64,000 nt of DNA. Source: Sphagnum magellanicum. Its lineage: Eukaryota > Streptophyta > Sphagnopsida > Sphagnales > Sphagnaceae. The notes under the pieces are model-generated. The model did not search any database, was not told the DNA's origin, and saw only the letters and a list, made by a program, of their open reading frames with translations. The stretch's first letter is position 1; each line of letters opens with the position of its first letter. The stretch spans positions 9,982,001 through 10,046,000 of the forward strand of contig CM038915.1 of assembly GCA_021904315.1 (NCBI GenBank), given 5' to 3'. Positions 1-10,300 of the stretch are shown here, piece after piece. Position numbers and translations under genes: made by a program.

Positions 1-1205
1 AGGGAATTTGATTAGAAAGGGGATATTGTGTTACCCATTTTACTACACATGTATAAGTTTCTAGCCAAATACTTAAACATTTGCTAGCTCCAACATAAGT
101 AACATTTATGATTTTTCCCATCCAATTTATTTCCAAGTGGAAGAGTGAGGCTTTTTCCACCAAAATTTTAAACTTTATTCATGAAAAGTTTACCAAAGGT
201 GTAATAACTTGTACACAATTATCCCCTTCAACAATAGTTGTAGGTTTCAATTTATTAACAATTAGTCAATGGGATAGTTGATAGTGAAATAGGTTCATAT
301 GGCTACCCCAATCATCCCCATTCCTAGCATTATCAAGGGTGAGACTATGTTGGTAATAGTGATCTTGATGAATGGGCAAGTTGAGTACAAAACATCAAGG
401 TCAACCTTCTCCTCTCCACCTTTTTGAATCTTTTCATTTTTGTTATCATCATTTATGAGTAAGGTGGATTGCCCATTTTAGTGATAAAAAAATGTTAAAC
501 CTAGAAGATCTAGCAACTTTGACAACACATCGAATTCAAGAACCTCAAAAACCAATTAGCTACTCAAACTATTGAGGGTAGTAAGGTTAAAAATTTAGAA
601 ATTCACTTCAAGATCCAAGGTAATGAAAAAAAGTTGGCAAATTGAATTAAGGAATTGAACTTGCTACTTTAAACTATTGATAGAGCAAATGGAGGAGCTA
701 TTTGTTCCAACCCTTGAACTAGTTGCAAAATCTGAATGGGAACAAGAGGCGCACAATGAAAGGAAGGCCTTTAGTTGACAACTTGTTGTGGTTGTTGAAT
801 TGTTTGAGATGAAATCAAGGCAAGCTCAACTAAATGGTAGATGTTTTTTGTTGGTGGTCATTAGTGTGGTTGTGTTGGAGGTGCATTGAACTTGTTGAAT
901 TTTCATGGAGTGCTTTAAGGCTTATCATGTTGAATTGTTTGGTGATGTGTCAGCCTACAATATGTGTGTTACATTTCAAGTTTTTTATTTGTAATGAATC
1001 CTCCAAATGACAATATGCCATTACATTGATCTAGGCATTGCAAAAATATCTTGATTTAAAGAACTTCTCTTTTGAATTTTGTTCCAAGAATGTTTTCCCT
1101 TTTTAACAACTAGTCATTAGTTATTATGAGTTCTTTTGATTACAATAGGACCTCATTAAGTGCATGAATAAGTATCATTTGGGTGGATAGTATTGTCTAT
1201 AATTT
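1..1205. other. AT-rich intergenic DNA, no gene seen
   Basis: No open frame of useful length, RNA gene or clear repeat is visible. The base composition is AT-rich, like the other repeat-bearing flanks of the window. Confidence 0.5.
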
Positions 1206-1530
1206 CACCTAAAAACATCTATTTGGAAATATTACAACATTGACTTTCATTTTCCAATGGCACAAAAATTTCAAGTGAAACATGCAAGTATCAAGTGAAT
1301 GTTACTGAAGATCTAACACAAACAATCCAATGTAAGAATGCTATTTTTCATGATTAGATACATATCTCGATCATATTATTGGAAAATAGTACTATAATTA
1401 GGTTTGGAAAATGCATTCCTCACTTAGTTGAACCCTTTATCTTCAATAGAATCAACAAATTTTGAAGTTTCATGGCCACCATGTGAGGTCTGGAGAATGA
1501 TTGTGTTTTCCTTGGCACAATTGTGATAAC
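1206..1530 (-). pseudogene. decayed copy of phosphofructokinase exon 6 with its downstream intron
   Basis: Between about 1385 and 1505 the sequence matches exon 6 of the intact phosphofructokinase gene near 29620-29735, in the same orientation, at roughly four in five bases by eye. Shared blocks include TCTTCAATAGAATCAACAA and CATGGCCACCA. Read on the minus strand it still gives a TSHGGHETSK-like peptide where the gene has [10 protein letters not shown]. Similarity continues into the intron on the 3' side of the exon (gene 29350-29650), with about 95 bases missing in the copy. Because intron sequence is included, this is a DNA-level duplicate and not a processed copy. Matching stops near 1530 inside the exon, so the fragment cannot encode an enzyme. 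Confidence 0.75.
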
Positions 1531-4385
1531 ATTTATAAACAATAACACAATTCAAAATACATCATCGTAGTTTACATTAAATATACAATTTTTGGTCAAA
1601 ATTAATATAGTTTATTGTATTGCTAAGGATTATGAACTTGATATTGAAACAAGGAATTTTAAAGGTGTGTCATTGATGTTTTTGGGGAATTAAAGAATTT
1701 TTAAATTTTTTTTGATATTTAAATATAATTACCCTAAAATCACCTAAGTAGAGGAAGCAAATTCACCTTGTTTGTAAGAATTGCTTTCCAATCACTAGGT
1801 GGGAGGTTGCTTTTATTGCAACAATATGGGTGACATTTTCAACATGACAACCCAATGAAAGGTGTATTGATGTGGACCACATCTCCACCAAATTTTTACA
1901 TTATATAAGTCATTTTATTAATCATAAAGCAAAACATTTTTTATTTCTATGTGAAGGGTATGGTGTCCAATAGAAATAAATGTATTGAAAACTTACTTTA
2001 GTTAAAGTGCATGATTTGAAAATTGAATATATTACATAAAAGGCCATGACTTTTGCTATGAACCTCCTTGCATGTCTATAAAAAAAATTCAAAATTTGTC
2101 CATGAATATTTAGTCACTTCCATTAACAAAATGTCCTATTAAGATTAATAAAAATAAAACATCCATTTGTGGAAAAACCTAATCTGATTAGCAAAAAACT
2201 TTCCACGATTGTAAGGTTTGTAAAATTTGAAAAGTTCTTTACATAAAATAGTGAACATTTCTTTTTAGCTCATCCTTGGTTTATAATGAACTTGTAAATT
2301 TGGTTTTAGAAATTGAATTCAGGCTAATTTATTTGCACAAGATATTGTGGGTGGTAAAAGCCATTGCATAATATAAATCCTAAAGTGAATTGGCTAGATC
2401 ATTTGATTGGTCCCCATGGCACAATCTCTTGTTATTATTGATTGATTAAATTATCTGAATGGTCCACTTGCTTTGTTATTAGTGGCCTCCCACTTTTTAA
2501 AATCCCACTTTCAAGTTTATGGATGGGGCTTGAAATATGTAAATAAGTAATAAGGGGAGGTGAGAAAAGTTGATGTAAATCTCAATATTCAGTATGTGTG
2601 AGGATGCTTTAAAAATTCATAGAAAATCATATAGTGTATTACAATACAAATACTTATAAAATAAAATAGTTACAATTAATGGGCATTAAATTAAAACTTC
2701 AAATATTCAACATGTGATTGTATAAGTACATGAGTGAAACTTGTACATAAGATTCAACCAAAAAATTACAAAAATCAAAGTCAAAACAAACATGGTCAAG
2801 AAATCTAGGAAGTAGAATTAAGAAACTTTTGACAACCAAAACCATTTAGATAAGTGATTGACACCATTATACATGAAATTGAACGTGCGAGTGAAAAACA
2901 ATTATTTCTATGTGTAACAAAAAATTCAATACAAGAACAAAAGGTGAAAATCGATAAATTTTTGACTTTTTATGTGTGAGTGTAAGTTAACACATCCAAA
3001 CAACAATAAAAATCAATAAAAACATAAATTACTATGTGTGATTAAAATTTTAATACATGCTACTAAATACTGAAAAAAAAATTCAATTGTTCACAATGTA
3101 TGTATTTAATTTCTTGTAGTTCAAAGACTTTTTAATTAAATTACCTTCAATAGCCATATATTGTTTTTAAGGAACATGTAAAACCTAAAATATTTAAGTT
3201 TATTTTATCATGATCAAAGTCGATTTTGCATCAACTTCAACCAAAAGGTTGATACAACCCTAATGTTTCAACAAAAATGAAAACAACTTATGATGTATAT
3301 TGGAACAACCTCATGAAAAGTGAGTGTTCATAAATGGGCACCTTTCATGATTGACAAGTGAAGAATGAAAAGTTAAGGATGATGGATATACTTCATCTGA
3401 ACTCCATGAACTATCATATGAAATATCACATTTCTATAATCAATCTTCAAAGTTGTGAAAAAACACACATAGGAAAGCCATGTTTGAAATTCTTTGGAAC
3501 CTTTGTGAAAACCCATGGGAAATCTTATTATACAAAAAACTATTAGCAATTGATTCCGTACCATTTTTGTCCTACAAAGTTTTATCCTTGTTTCAAGAGT
3601 TTTATATTTATCACACTTTCCCACACACACATTCTACTACATATTCCAAAAGCTTGCTCTTGCTTTTGTTCAACTTGCAAAAAAAAAAAAATTTCCCCAT
3701 CGCTTCCCAAAAGGCAAACTATGTAAACCTCAAGCTTTTGCCAAGGTTGCAAACCATGCATGTATAAGGAGCACTCTTGTGCCATTTCATAGAATTCCCA
3801 TCCCCTAAATTTTCACCTATAATATAAAATTTTCATGGATTTGTAAATAGAGATAGATGAGGAATTTAGTTACCTTTGCAAACTCTTGAAAGGCAAAATT
3901 GTCCATATGACCATCAATCGAATGCATACATGAAAGTTTGCCAACATTGTCTTGACTAGTCCATATAACCATGAAACTAATAAGGGGATCAAAGTTTTCC
4001 AAGATTGTCTCAACTGGGTGTTCTTCATGACCAATTTTGTGGTTGGATCAAATTCATTCATCAAGAAACGTAGCCTATGGGATAATTGCCATTACCAAGA
4101 CTCTTATCCCTTGTGAACTTTTGTAGACGAGTCACTAACAATGTAGGCTACATTAATTGCCAGAAAATTCAAACAAGTTGCAAAGAGTTGTCCAACAAGC
4201 ATAGGTACATTTTTCTCACTAATTTCTATCCCTCGGGTAAAGGGTAAACCTCAAACACATGTTATCTGGGCAGGGTATTAAGATAGTCCTAAATATTTAC
4301 CAACTAGTTAGGGTAGTTAAAAGGGTACCAGAAAGTCAATTACAGTATATATTTAGCACATGGCAAATAAAGGAAAAATATGTAC
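1531..4385. other. AT-rich intergenic DNA, no gene seen
   Basis: Only short, biased open frames occur here, on both strands at 3.4-4.1 kb, with no recognisable motif and no convincing splice partners. If the partial gene at 4386-5357 has a final exon, it should lie in the right part of this stretch, but none could be identified. Confidence 0.4.
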
Positions 4386-5357
4386 CTGCTCAACAATAGC
4401 ATAAAGTTTAAGAGAAACTCTTGAATGTGGAGTGTTTTCCCTGAAAGAATTGTAGATCATTGAAAATAAATTGTACATTTCAACCAGCAGAGTTGGGCCA
4501 TTTTGGCTACTAGGTATATCTTCTACTAGAATTACACTGTGTTAGTGCCTTCAAAAAAGCATGGTGATGGCACTGAAAAAAGTTGGCATTGACAGATTGG
4601 GTGGACACTCTAGATTTAATAGGAGAGGAAGCAAGAGTTAAATTGCCACTGACCTGAAGATGCAATGGAAAATGCGGAAATCCCTCCTTCCTTGTACAAT
4701 AGATGGAGCAGCTGCTGTCATGGGTTTACAATTCACGGGCATTATGCTTGATGCTGGACCATTCTTTTGAATGCTAAATGAGACTTCAGGACTAGTAAAA
4801 AAATTCCAACAAATTTGGCAAATAATAAATGGCAGGTGTTGGTGGTAATTCAAAGGCATCAGGGCTTGACAGCTATTATCCTACATCTTGGATATCCGCC
4901 GCTCAAACCTCACATAAACTTCCTGCAGGAAAATCCAAGGTAAAAGCAACTGTGTGAGTACCCCACCAGCCAAGCCCTAGTTTTTCATGCATGGCCTGTT
5001 GCAAAATACAGTTTTAGACCAAACTCTTGTTCTAAAGAGGAAAGGAGAACTTTTGATGGTGAAAAAGAGGTGGGAGACCTTGATAACACTTGCAATCAAA
5101 ACACTTGCATAAAGCCTTTTACAGTTTTGTTGAATACTAACCTTGATCTCACCAGAGCTCTCCAACTGACAACCAAACACAATAGATTGATCAAGGTTTA
5201 CAAGCCACCCAGTTTCAATAACAGTTCCACCATTTTGAGCCATGTTCACATAAGTCCACAAATCCTTGGGAAGGAAAATGGTGTCATCCAGGAGTTCTCT
5301 TCCCCATTCTTTGGAAGAAACAGGAGTGAGCTCAGTAATCTGGCAAGATTTTGCTTC
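4386..5357 (-). CDS. partial multi-exon gene, family not recognised
   Basis: Four consecutive exons can be read on the minus strand: 5357-5142, 4922-4885, 4791-4654 and 4440-4386. All have AG acceptors and GT donors (GTTAGT, GTAGGA, GTCAGT, GTACAT). The phases fit at every join (72 codons; 38 nt; 138 nt; 55 nt; 447 nt, 149 codons in all). Sharp pyrimidine-rich acceptors, such as TTTCTTTCTTGCAG before 5357, support real exons. The product includes FLPKDLWTYV, VIETGWLVNLD and LYAIVEQ. The GWL-containing first part vaguely resembles DUF3598-like plastid proteins, but this is a weak impression. No start codon exon and no stop exon were found. A donor in the neighbouring minisatellite (about 5940) could supply an upstream exon in matching phase. 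It may be a truncated gene. Confidence 0.5.
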
Positions 5358-5569
5358 CTGCAAGAAAGAAAACAATTATATCCATCTTCACCTTAAAGAT
5401 ATAGCAAGTGCAATGTTTAACACCAACAGAATGTTCTGCTGCATCACTTGAATTCAACTAGAATGAGCTGCATGACTCCTGATGGCACAGTACCAGCAGA
5501 ACAAGTTAGTGTTTCTCGCAATTCATAAATACAAACTCATGTATTTTACAAGGTACTTATTCTTGACAT

Positions 5570-6100
5570 CCTCACTTACAGCAGGAAATATGGATTTGCA
5601 TTGCAAACTGATTCACATAATCCACATGACTTTTGCAAAGCAATACACAGGAGCTTTGGTTTGCTGGCACTGCAAACTGATACACATGATCCACATGTGT
5701 TTTGCAAATCAATATGTGATGACATCATTTGCATCCTCACTTGCAGCATGAGTTACAGTTTGCTTGTGTTGCAAACTGATTCACATCATCCACATGCATT
5801 TTGCGAAGCAATACCTGATAGCATCCTTGGCATTCTCCTTTGCAGCAGGAGCTGCAGTTTACTTGCATTGCAAACTGAGTCACAGATGTTCATGCATTTT
5901 GCAAAGCAATTCATGATGGCATCCTTTGAATTATCACTTACAGCAGCAGGAGCTACAGTTTGCTTGTGTTGCAAACTCATTCACATGATCCAGATGCATT
6001 TTGCAAGTGATGGCATCTTTTGCATCCTCACTTACGGCAGCAGGAGCAACAGTTTGCTTGTGTTTCAAACTGATAAATCACATAATCCACGCATGTAGAT
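5570..6100. repeat. minisatellite of about 100 bp, 5-6 diverged copies, carrying splice donors
   Basis: The landmark GCAAACTG recurs at about 5602, 5672, 5771, 5869, 5970 and (as TCAAACTG) 6064, giving a period close to 100 bp with one shortened copy. Each unit also has a CAGCAGGAGCTACAGTTTGC-like block and a CATCCTCACTTACAGCAG-like block. On the minus strand the latter reads GCTGTAAGTGAGG, a strong 5' splice site; three copies keep GTAAGT and one has GCAAGT. Open frames on both strands here are products of the repeat. Confidence 0.8.
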
Positions 6101-6699
6101 TGGAAGGCAATAAGGCAAGAGAGACATCCTCACTTAAGGCCAAACACTTTATTTGGACCATTCAACACATGTTTGAATTTTTGTCAGTATAAACTTTCCT
6201 TGTAACATAATTTAAGATTCAACATGTACTTACAGTCCCTCTTGGGCTTATCCATGAACTAAACAAAGATTTTGTTTATCATAAAATCCACTTTATAATT
6301 ATCGCCTTATTACATTGTTTATTGTAAATTTGTTATTTTGTCCAAAACTAGACCTACATTCTTGTACAATGTTTGGAAATCATTCTTGGTTGTTTTCACA
6401 GGACAACCTATATTGCCACACCTTTAAGAATTTCAAAAAAGTTGGATTATCCTCACTTAGGTTCTATTGCATGATGACATTCCTTAAACATTGCAACGTG
6501 TAACATTTTGTCAAATATCATAAGTTTTACTATTTGATCTCAATCCTAACACCCCTAGACACTTTACATGTTTAATAATTTAGTTGAAATTCTAAAGAAC
6601 TATGAACCATAAGTTGTCAATGAAAAAACCACCTTCCGCATTAATCTATCCAATGAACCCCTTGACAATTTTCTCTTCTTGACTAGCAAATGACTTACT

Positions 6700-8175
6700 A
6701 TTCATTATAGCTTGAAATCCTTACATGTGTATGATAACCCCATCAAACCATGTACAAATTCGATGCAATTATAATCAATTGAAATTACCATACACAAATG
6801 TGTTGATCAAGCTCACAACATCTACATGTAAAGTTGGATTTAATATTGACAATCAAACAATACATTTAACTTTGAACATACCTATCCAACAAACATTAAC
6901 AAACATATCAAAACTATCATTAGATTCTTTAAATAAAATTACATGTTGATATGGACAATTACATTGAATTGTTATAAATGAAATATCTCTTGTAAATGTT
7001 ATAATGTTCAATGTTATAGATAATTTATTAAAAGCAAGAAAACATATTTAAAATCAAAATTTTGGTGGTTTAAATGTCATCAAGTCATGTGATTTTTACC
7101 AAACACCTTTCATAAAATTTTTAAAGATTTTTAGTCCTTTAATTATAATATTAATGCATGAACACTAAAATTTGGGGAAAAAAATGGTAAATGTTATGAA
7201 TTGATTGTAGTTATGAAAAAATTGATACACAATTTATAAAAAAATTAAAGAAATTTCATAAATTCATGCAATTTTAAAAGTAAAAAATCAATGTTTTAAT
7301 TGAAATTATTATCAACAAATACCAAATGCGTTAAGTATGCCATACTTATTTTATAAATATCCTAGTGCAAAAACATAATACAATTGCATCTAACAAAACA
7401 ATTGACACAACTTTCAATTCGAAGGCTACAAACATTCACTATCTTTCACACCCAACATCATATAAACTTTTGGATGACCCGAGCAAAATTGTAAGTTTGT
7501 ATATTATAATTTGTATCAAACAAAATATGATAGTTGAATTATGTGCTAAAAACTATGCAACAATTGATGGCCTTGTTAATAGAGTTAATGGTATATTCAA
7601 AACATCAACATCATATCGTAATAAATCCATGATTTGGATATCTTTCCCAAATCCAAAAATAAAAATGATAGCTAAAGAAAATCTATTCACTTTTATACAA
7701 ACAATATATATTCAACTAGGTTGAACACCAATTGAACCAATTATCAAAGACATAAGAAATGATAAAAATCAATATCATATTCCATTTTCAATTCAATTAA
7801 CAATAACAAAAATCATTCATTGATCACAATAATTATCACTAGATGAATTAGTTTTTTTATCATACTAATGTTAAAGAACATGGACTATGATACAAAGTTT
7901 TTTTCTTGCATATGAACAAAAGAAAGATTATATTTATTAATTCAGTTCCAATGTGACAACTTTCACATTGATCAATGCATAATTAAACAAATGAAGAGAT
8001 TAAAAACATTTGCAAATTGGACACCTTTCGTTCCTTGATTGAATCTTTTTTATCACTCACATGTTATTATACAAGCCTTCAATACAAATTCTTTCCAACA
8101 TCATTATCAAGATATAGACCACAACCACAACCTACAAGTATTAGGTTGGAGTGAACCAACAACCACCAATGCACC
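6700..8175 (+). pseudogene. Pif1-type helicase relic with a possible endonuclease-like tail (Helitron-related)
   Basis: Conceptual translation, switching frame at several breaks, gives the order of a Pif1-family helicase. First comes a degraded P-loop segment followed by CKVGFNIDNQTIHLTLNIP (about 6810-6890). Then come INEISLVN (Walker B-like, about 6976), FGGLNVIKSCDFYQTP (about 7060-7105), VELCAKNYATIDGLVNRVNG (7530-7590), and an IHxSQxLSLDELVF stretch followed by TNVKEHGL (7810-7890). The end is QMKRLKTFANWTPFVP near 8035. Just after it, VIIQAFNTNSFQHHYQDI resembles the opening of an exonuclease-endonuclease-phosphatase domain. Many stops and frameshifts show it is dead. Pif1-like helicases occur in Helitrons, and a helicase followed by an endonuclease is the Helentron order. 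That assignment is inference. Confidence 0.6.
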
Positions 8176-8449
8176 AATTGAGGATGAGGCCATTCAAACC
8201 ATTTTGAGGATGAACCAAAAACACATCCTCTTCCCCTACCTAGGGATTTTTCAGCCCACTTCTCTGCCCCAAAATTTTCCCCTCCTACCTACCTCCCCCT
8301 TCATTTCCCGTTCATTCCATCTCGAGAGCTCACTAAAGTTCCCGAGCTTGAGTAGCACAGAGCTTTGTGACACAAGGCTTAAGGAAGGTGGAAAGCTCAA
8401 CGTTGAAGAAACGTGGAGAGGAGAAGGCAAGAGGAGCACTTCATCCTAA

Positions 8450-8590
8450 ATGCAGAAGCGAGAGAAGAAAGGTAAGCTCCCTCCCTTCTTTGCATTTTTT
8501 TTTTCTTTATGTTTTTTTTTCTGCTTGAGAAGAAGACACCATCATCTTCTTCTTTCATGTTTTTGTTTCCTACCTACCTCCTCCTCTTGT
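8450..8590. repeat. pyrimidine-rich low-complexity tract
   Basis: Strongly CT-biased DNA (runs of TTTTTTTTTCTTT and CTTCTTCTTT) immediately left of the hairpin array. The nearby open frames owe their length to this bias. Confidence 0.5.
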
Positions 8591-8599
8591 CTTTTTCTA

Positions 8600-9000
8600 T
8601 GCTACTGTTGCAACGAAGAAGGCGACGACAACAAGTTGTAGTTGCCTTTTTTTTGTGTTTGAGAAGAAGAAGTAGGCGATGGTAGCTTGTTGCCATCGCC
8701 TTATTCTCTAGTGGTGTTGCAACGAAAAAAACAATGACAATTTGCTACCATTGCTTTCTTCATTGTGTTGAGAAGAAGAAGACGACAATGCACCATTGTC
8801 TTCTTTTGTGGAAGTGGTGTTGCAAAAAAAAATGCAATAACAATTGCCATTGGCTTGGGGGAATGTTGCAGAGAAGAAGAAGGCGATAGTAGCTATCGTC
8901 CCCTTCTTCTATGGTTGGTGTTGCAAAGAAGAAGGCGACAATAATTGTCGTCGCCTTCTTTTGGGGGGTTCTTATAGAGAAGAAGAAGGCGACGATTAAG
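8600..9000. repeat. tandem array (about 105 bp) of hairpin-forming units
   Basis: GTTGCAACGAAGAAG-like starts recur near 8606, 8716, 8820 and 8921, and GAGAAGAAGAAG-like blocks fall between them. Each interval encloses an inverted repeat whose arms differ from unit to unit. GGCGATGG (8675-8682) pairs with CCATCGCC (8693-8700). GACAATG (8784-8790) pairs with CATTGTC (8794-8800). CGATAG (8884-8889) pairs with CTATCG (8893-8898). GAAGGCGAC (8931-8939) pairs with GTCGCCTTC (8950-8958). A weaker one lies at 8620-8646. No long reading frame crosses the array. Confidence 0.75.
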
Positions 9001-9089
9001 ATTTTTTAATTATAAAGTAATGGTTTTTTAAAAATATTTTTTGGTTTAGGTCCGAAACTTGAAAACAACTAGGCCTCTCAACCACTAGC

Positions 9090-9600
9090 GCCCCCTTGTC
9101 CACCTAATTTTGGTTCAAAAGGACAAAGAATGGACAAAGGTTGGGTCGAAATGGAAGTGTAAAGTTGGCACTTACATTGTCGCATGTTGTGCCAAATGAT
9201 TGTTGACCAAACATTTGAAGGAGGTCCATGGCTTAGTGGCAGAAAAGGCCAAACTTGGGAGGCTTTCAACTTCTGAAAGAGGTCTTTGACATCAAGACCA
9301 TGCTAAAATGAATGCTCGCATCTTGGGAGATGCCATGGCCGTGCAAAGGCGGAAAAATCAAAAGGTTATTAATTGTGTTTGTGCCAAAGCCTAATGTGGG
9401 TGCGATAAGTTAGTAATTGTTGCAAAACAATGTCCACCATTACCAAAACCAACTTTGGTCAAATTAGCTTCAGAGCAATTATTGCAAGTGTTGGGTCTTA
9501 ATGCCTAAGGCATGGGAAGCGTGCTTCGATTTGCAACATCATGGATGGAGAAGGATGAAAATTTACAAAAGATGATTTAATCCACTTATTTTGTATATGC
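9090..9600 (+). pseudogene. broken reading frame with a C2H2-like motif, probably transposon-derived
   Basis: One frame reads coherently with about three in-frame stops. It starts KWKCKVGTY, then VACCAK, stop, LLTKHLKEVHGLVAEKAK, GRLSTSERG, HAKMNARILGDAMAVQRR and KPTLVKLASEQLLQVLG. The two Cys clusters followed by H-x4-H (KHLKEVHG) look like a zinc-finger or BED-type DNA-binding segment. Coherent composition over 500 bases despite stops suggests a recently dead gene. The family could not be named. A mobile-element origin is inferred from the neighbourhood. Confidence 0.4.
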
Positions 9601-10300
9601 ATAACGATTAAAGATGGCATGGGATGTCAAACATTAGGATCGAAAATGCATTAAAACAAATCAGACACAAGAGTTGACAAATGTATTGGATTTCCATGAA
9701 TCTACAATGATTCAGGAAGGTAAGAAACAATAATAATCAATTTATTTTTATTTTTATAATTTGTTTCATCCAAGGTGTGTTAAGGTTTAATTTGGTGGTT
9801 TTTGGGTGTTTATAGGGTTCAGGGCACAATAAAAGAATAGTTCCTTGCAAATGCAGTTCAAGTTGAGATGTAACGTCGCTATTTGTACATTATTCGTCAT
9901 GCAACAAGGGTTGCAAATGTAATAATTCCTTACTAAACTAAACACGGGATTATAGATAATGATATGGTTTAGGGTTTCCACTTTATATAATTAGCTAGGT
10001 TATTTCAACCTTTTTTTTTTTGGACTGCCTAATTTTTGAACTTTTGTCCTTTAATATATTATAAAGAACCTTTTTTTTCATTGGGTTCTTTAGCAATTTT
10101 TGATCCACCCATTTTTGTACATATTTTATCAATATAATATTTTTTTCTAGTCACATTTGTTTGATGAGTATATGGTTAATCATATATGTCTTCTTTGACA
10201 TAATCTTCTTAATACTTTAGATGTAAGAATCAAACTTTAAATAGGCCCATATGTATAAGTAACATTAATTTGTCTAAGGTCTACAAAAATCAAAATGAAC
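9601..10300. other. AT-rich DNA, no gene seen
   Basis: Only short open frames without motifs; nothing further is identified between the zinc-finger-like relic and the degenerate satellite. Confidence 0.4.

Noticed and set aside
8039-8449. 136-codon plus-strand open frame as an intact gene
   Set aside because: Its start is the tail of the Pif1-type relic and its end is CT-rich low-complexity sequence; treated as part of the relic only up to about 8175.
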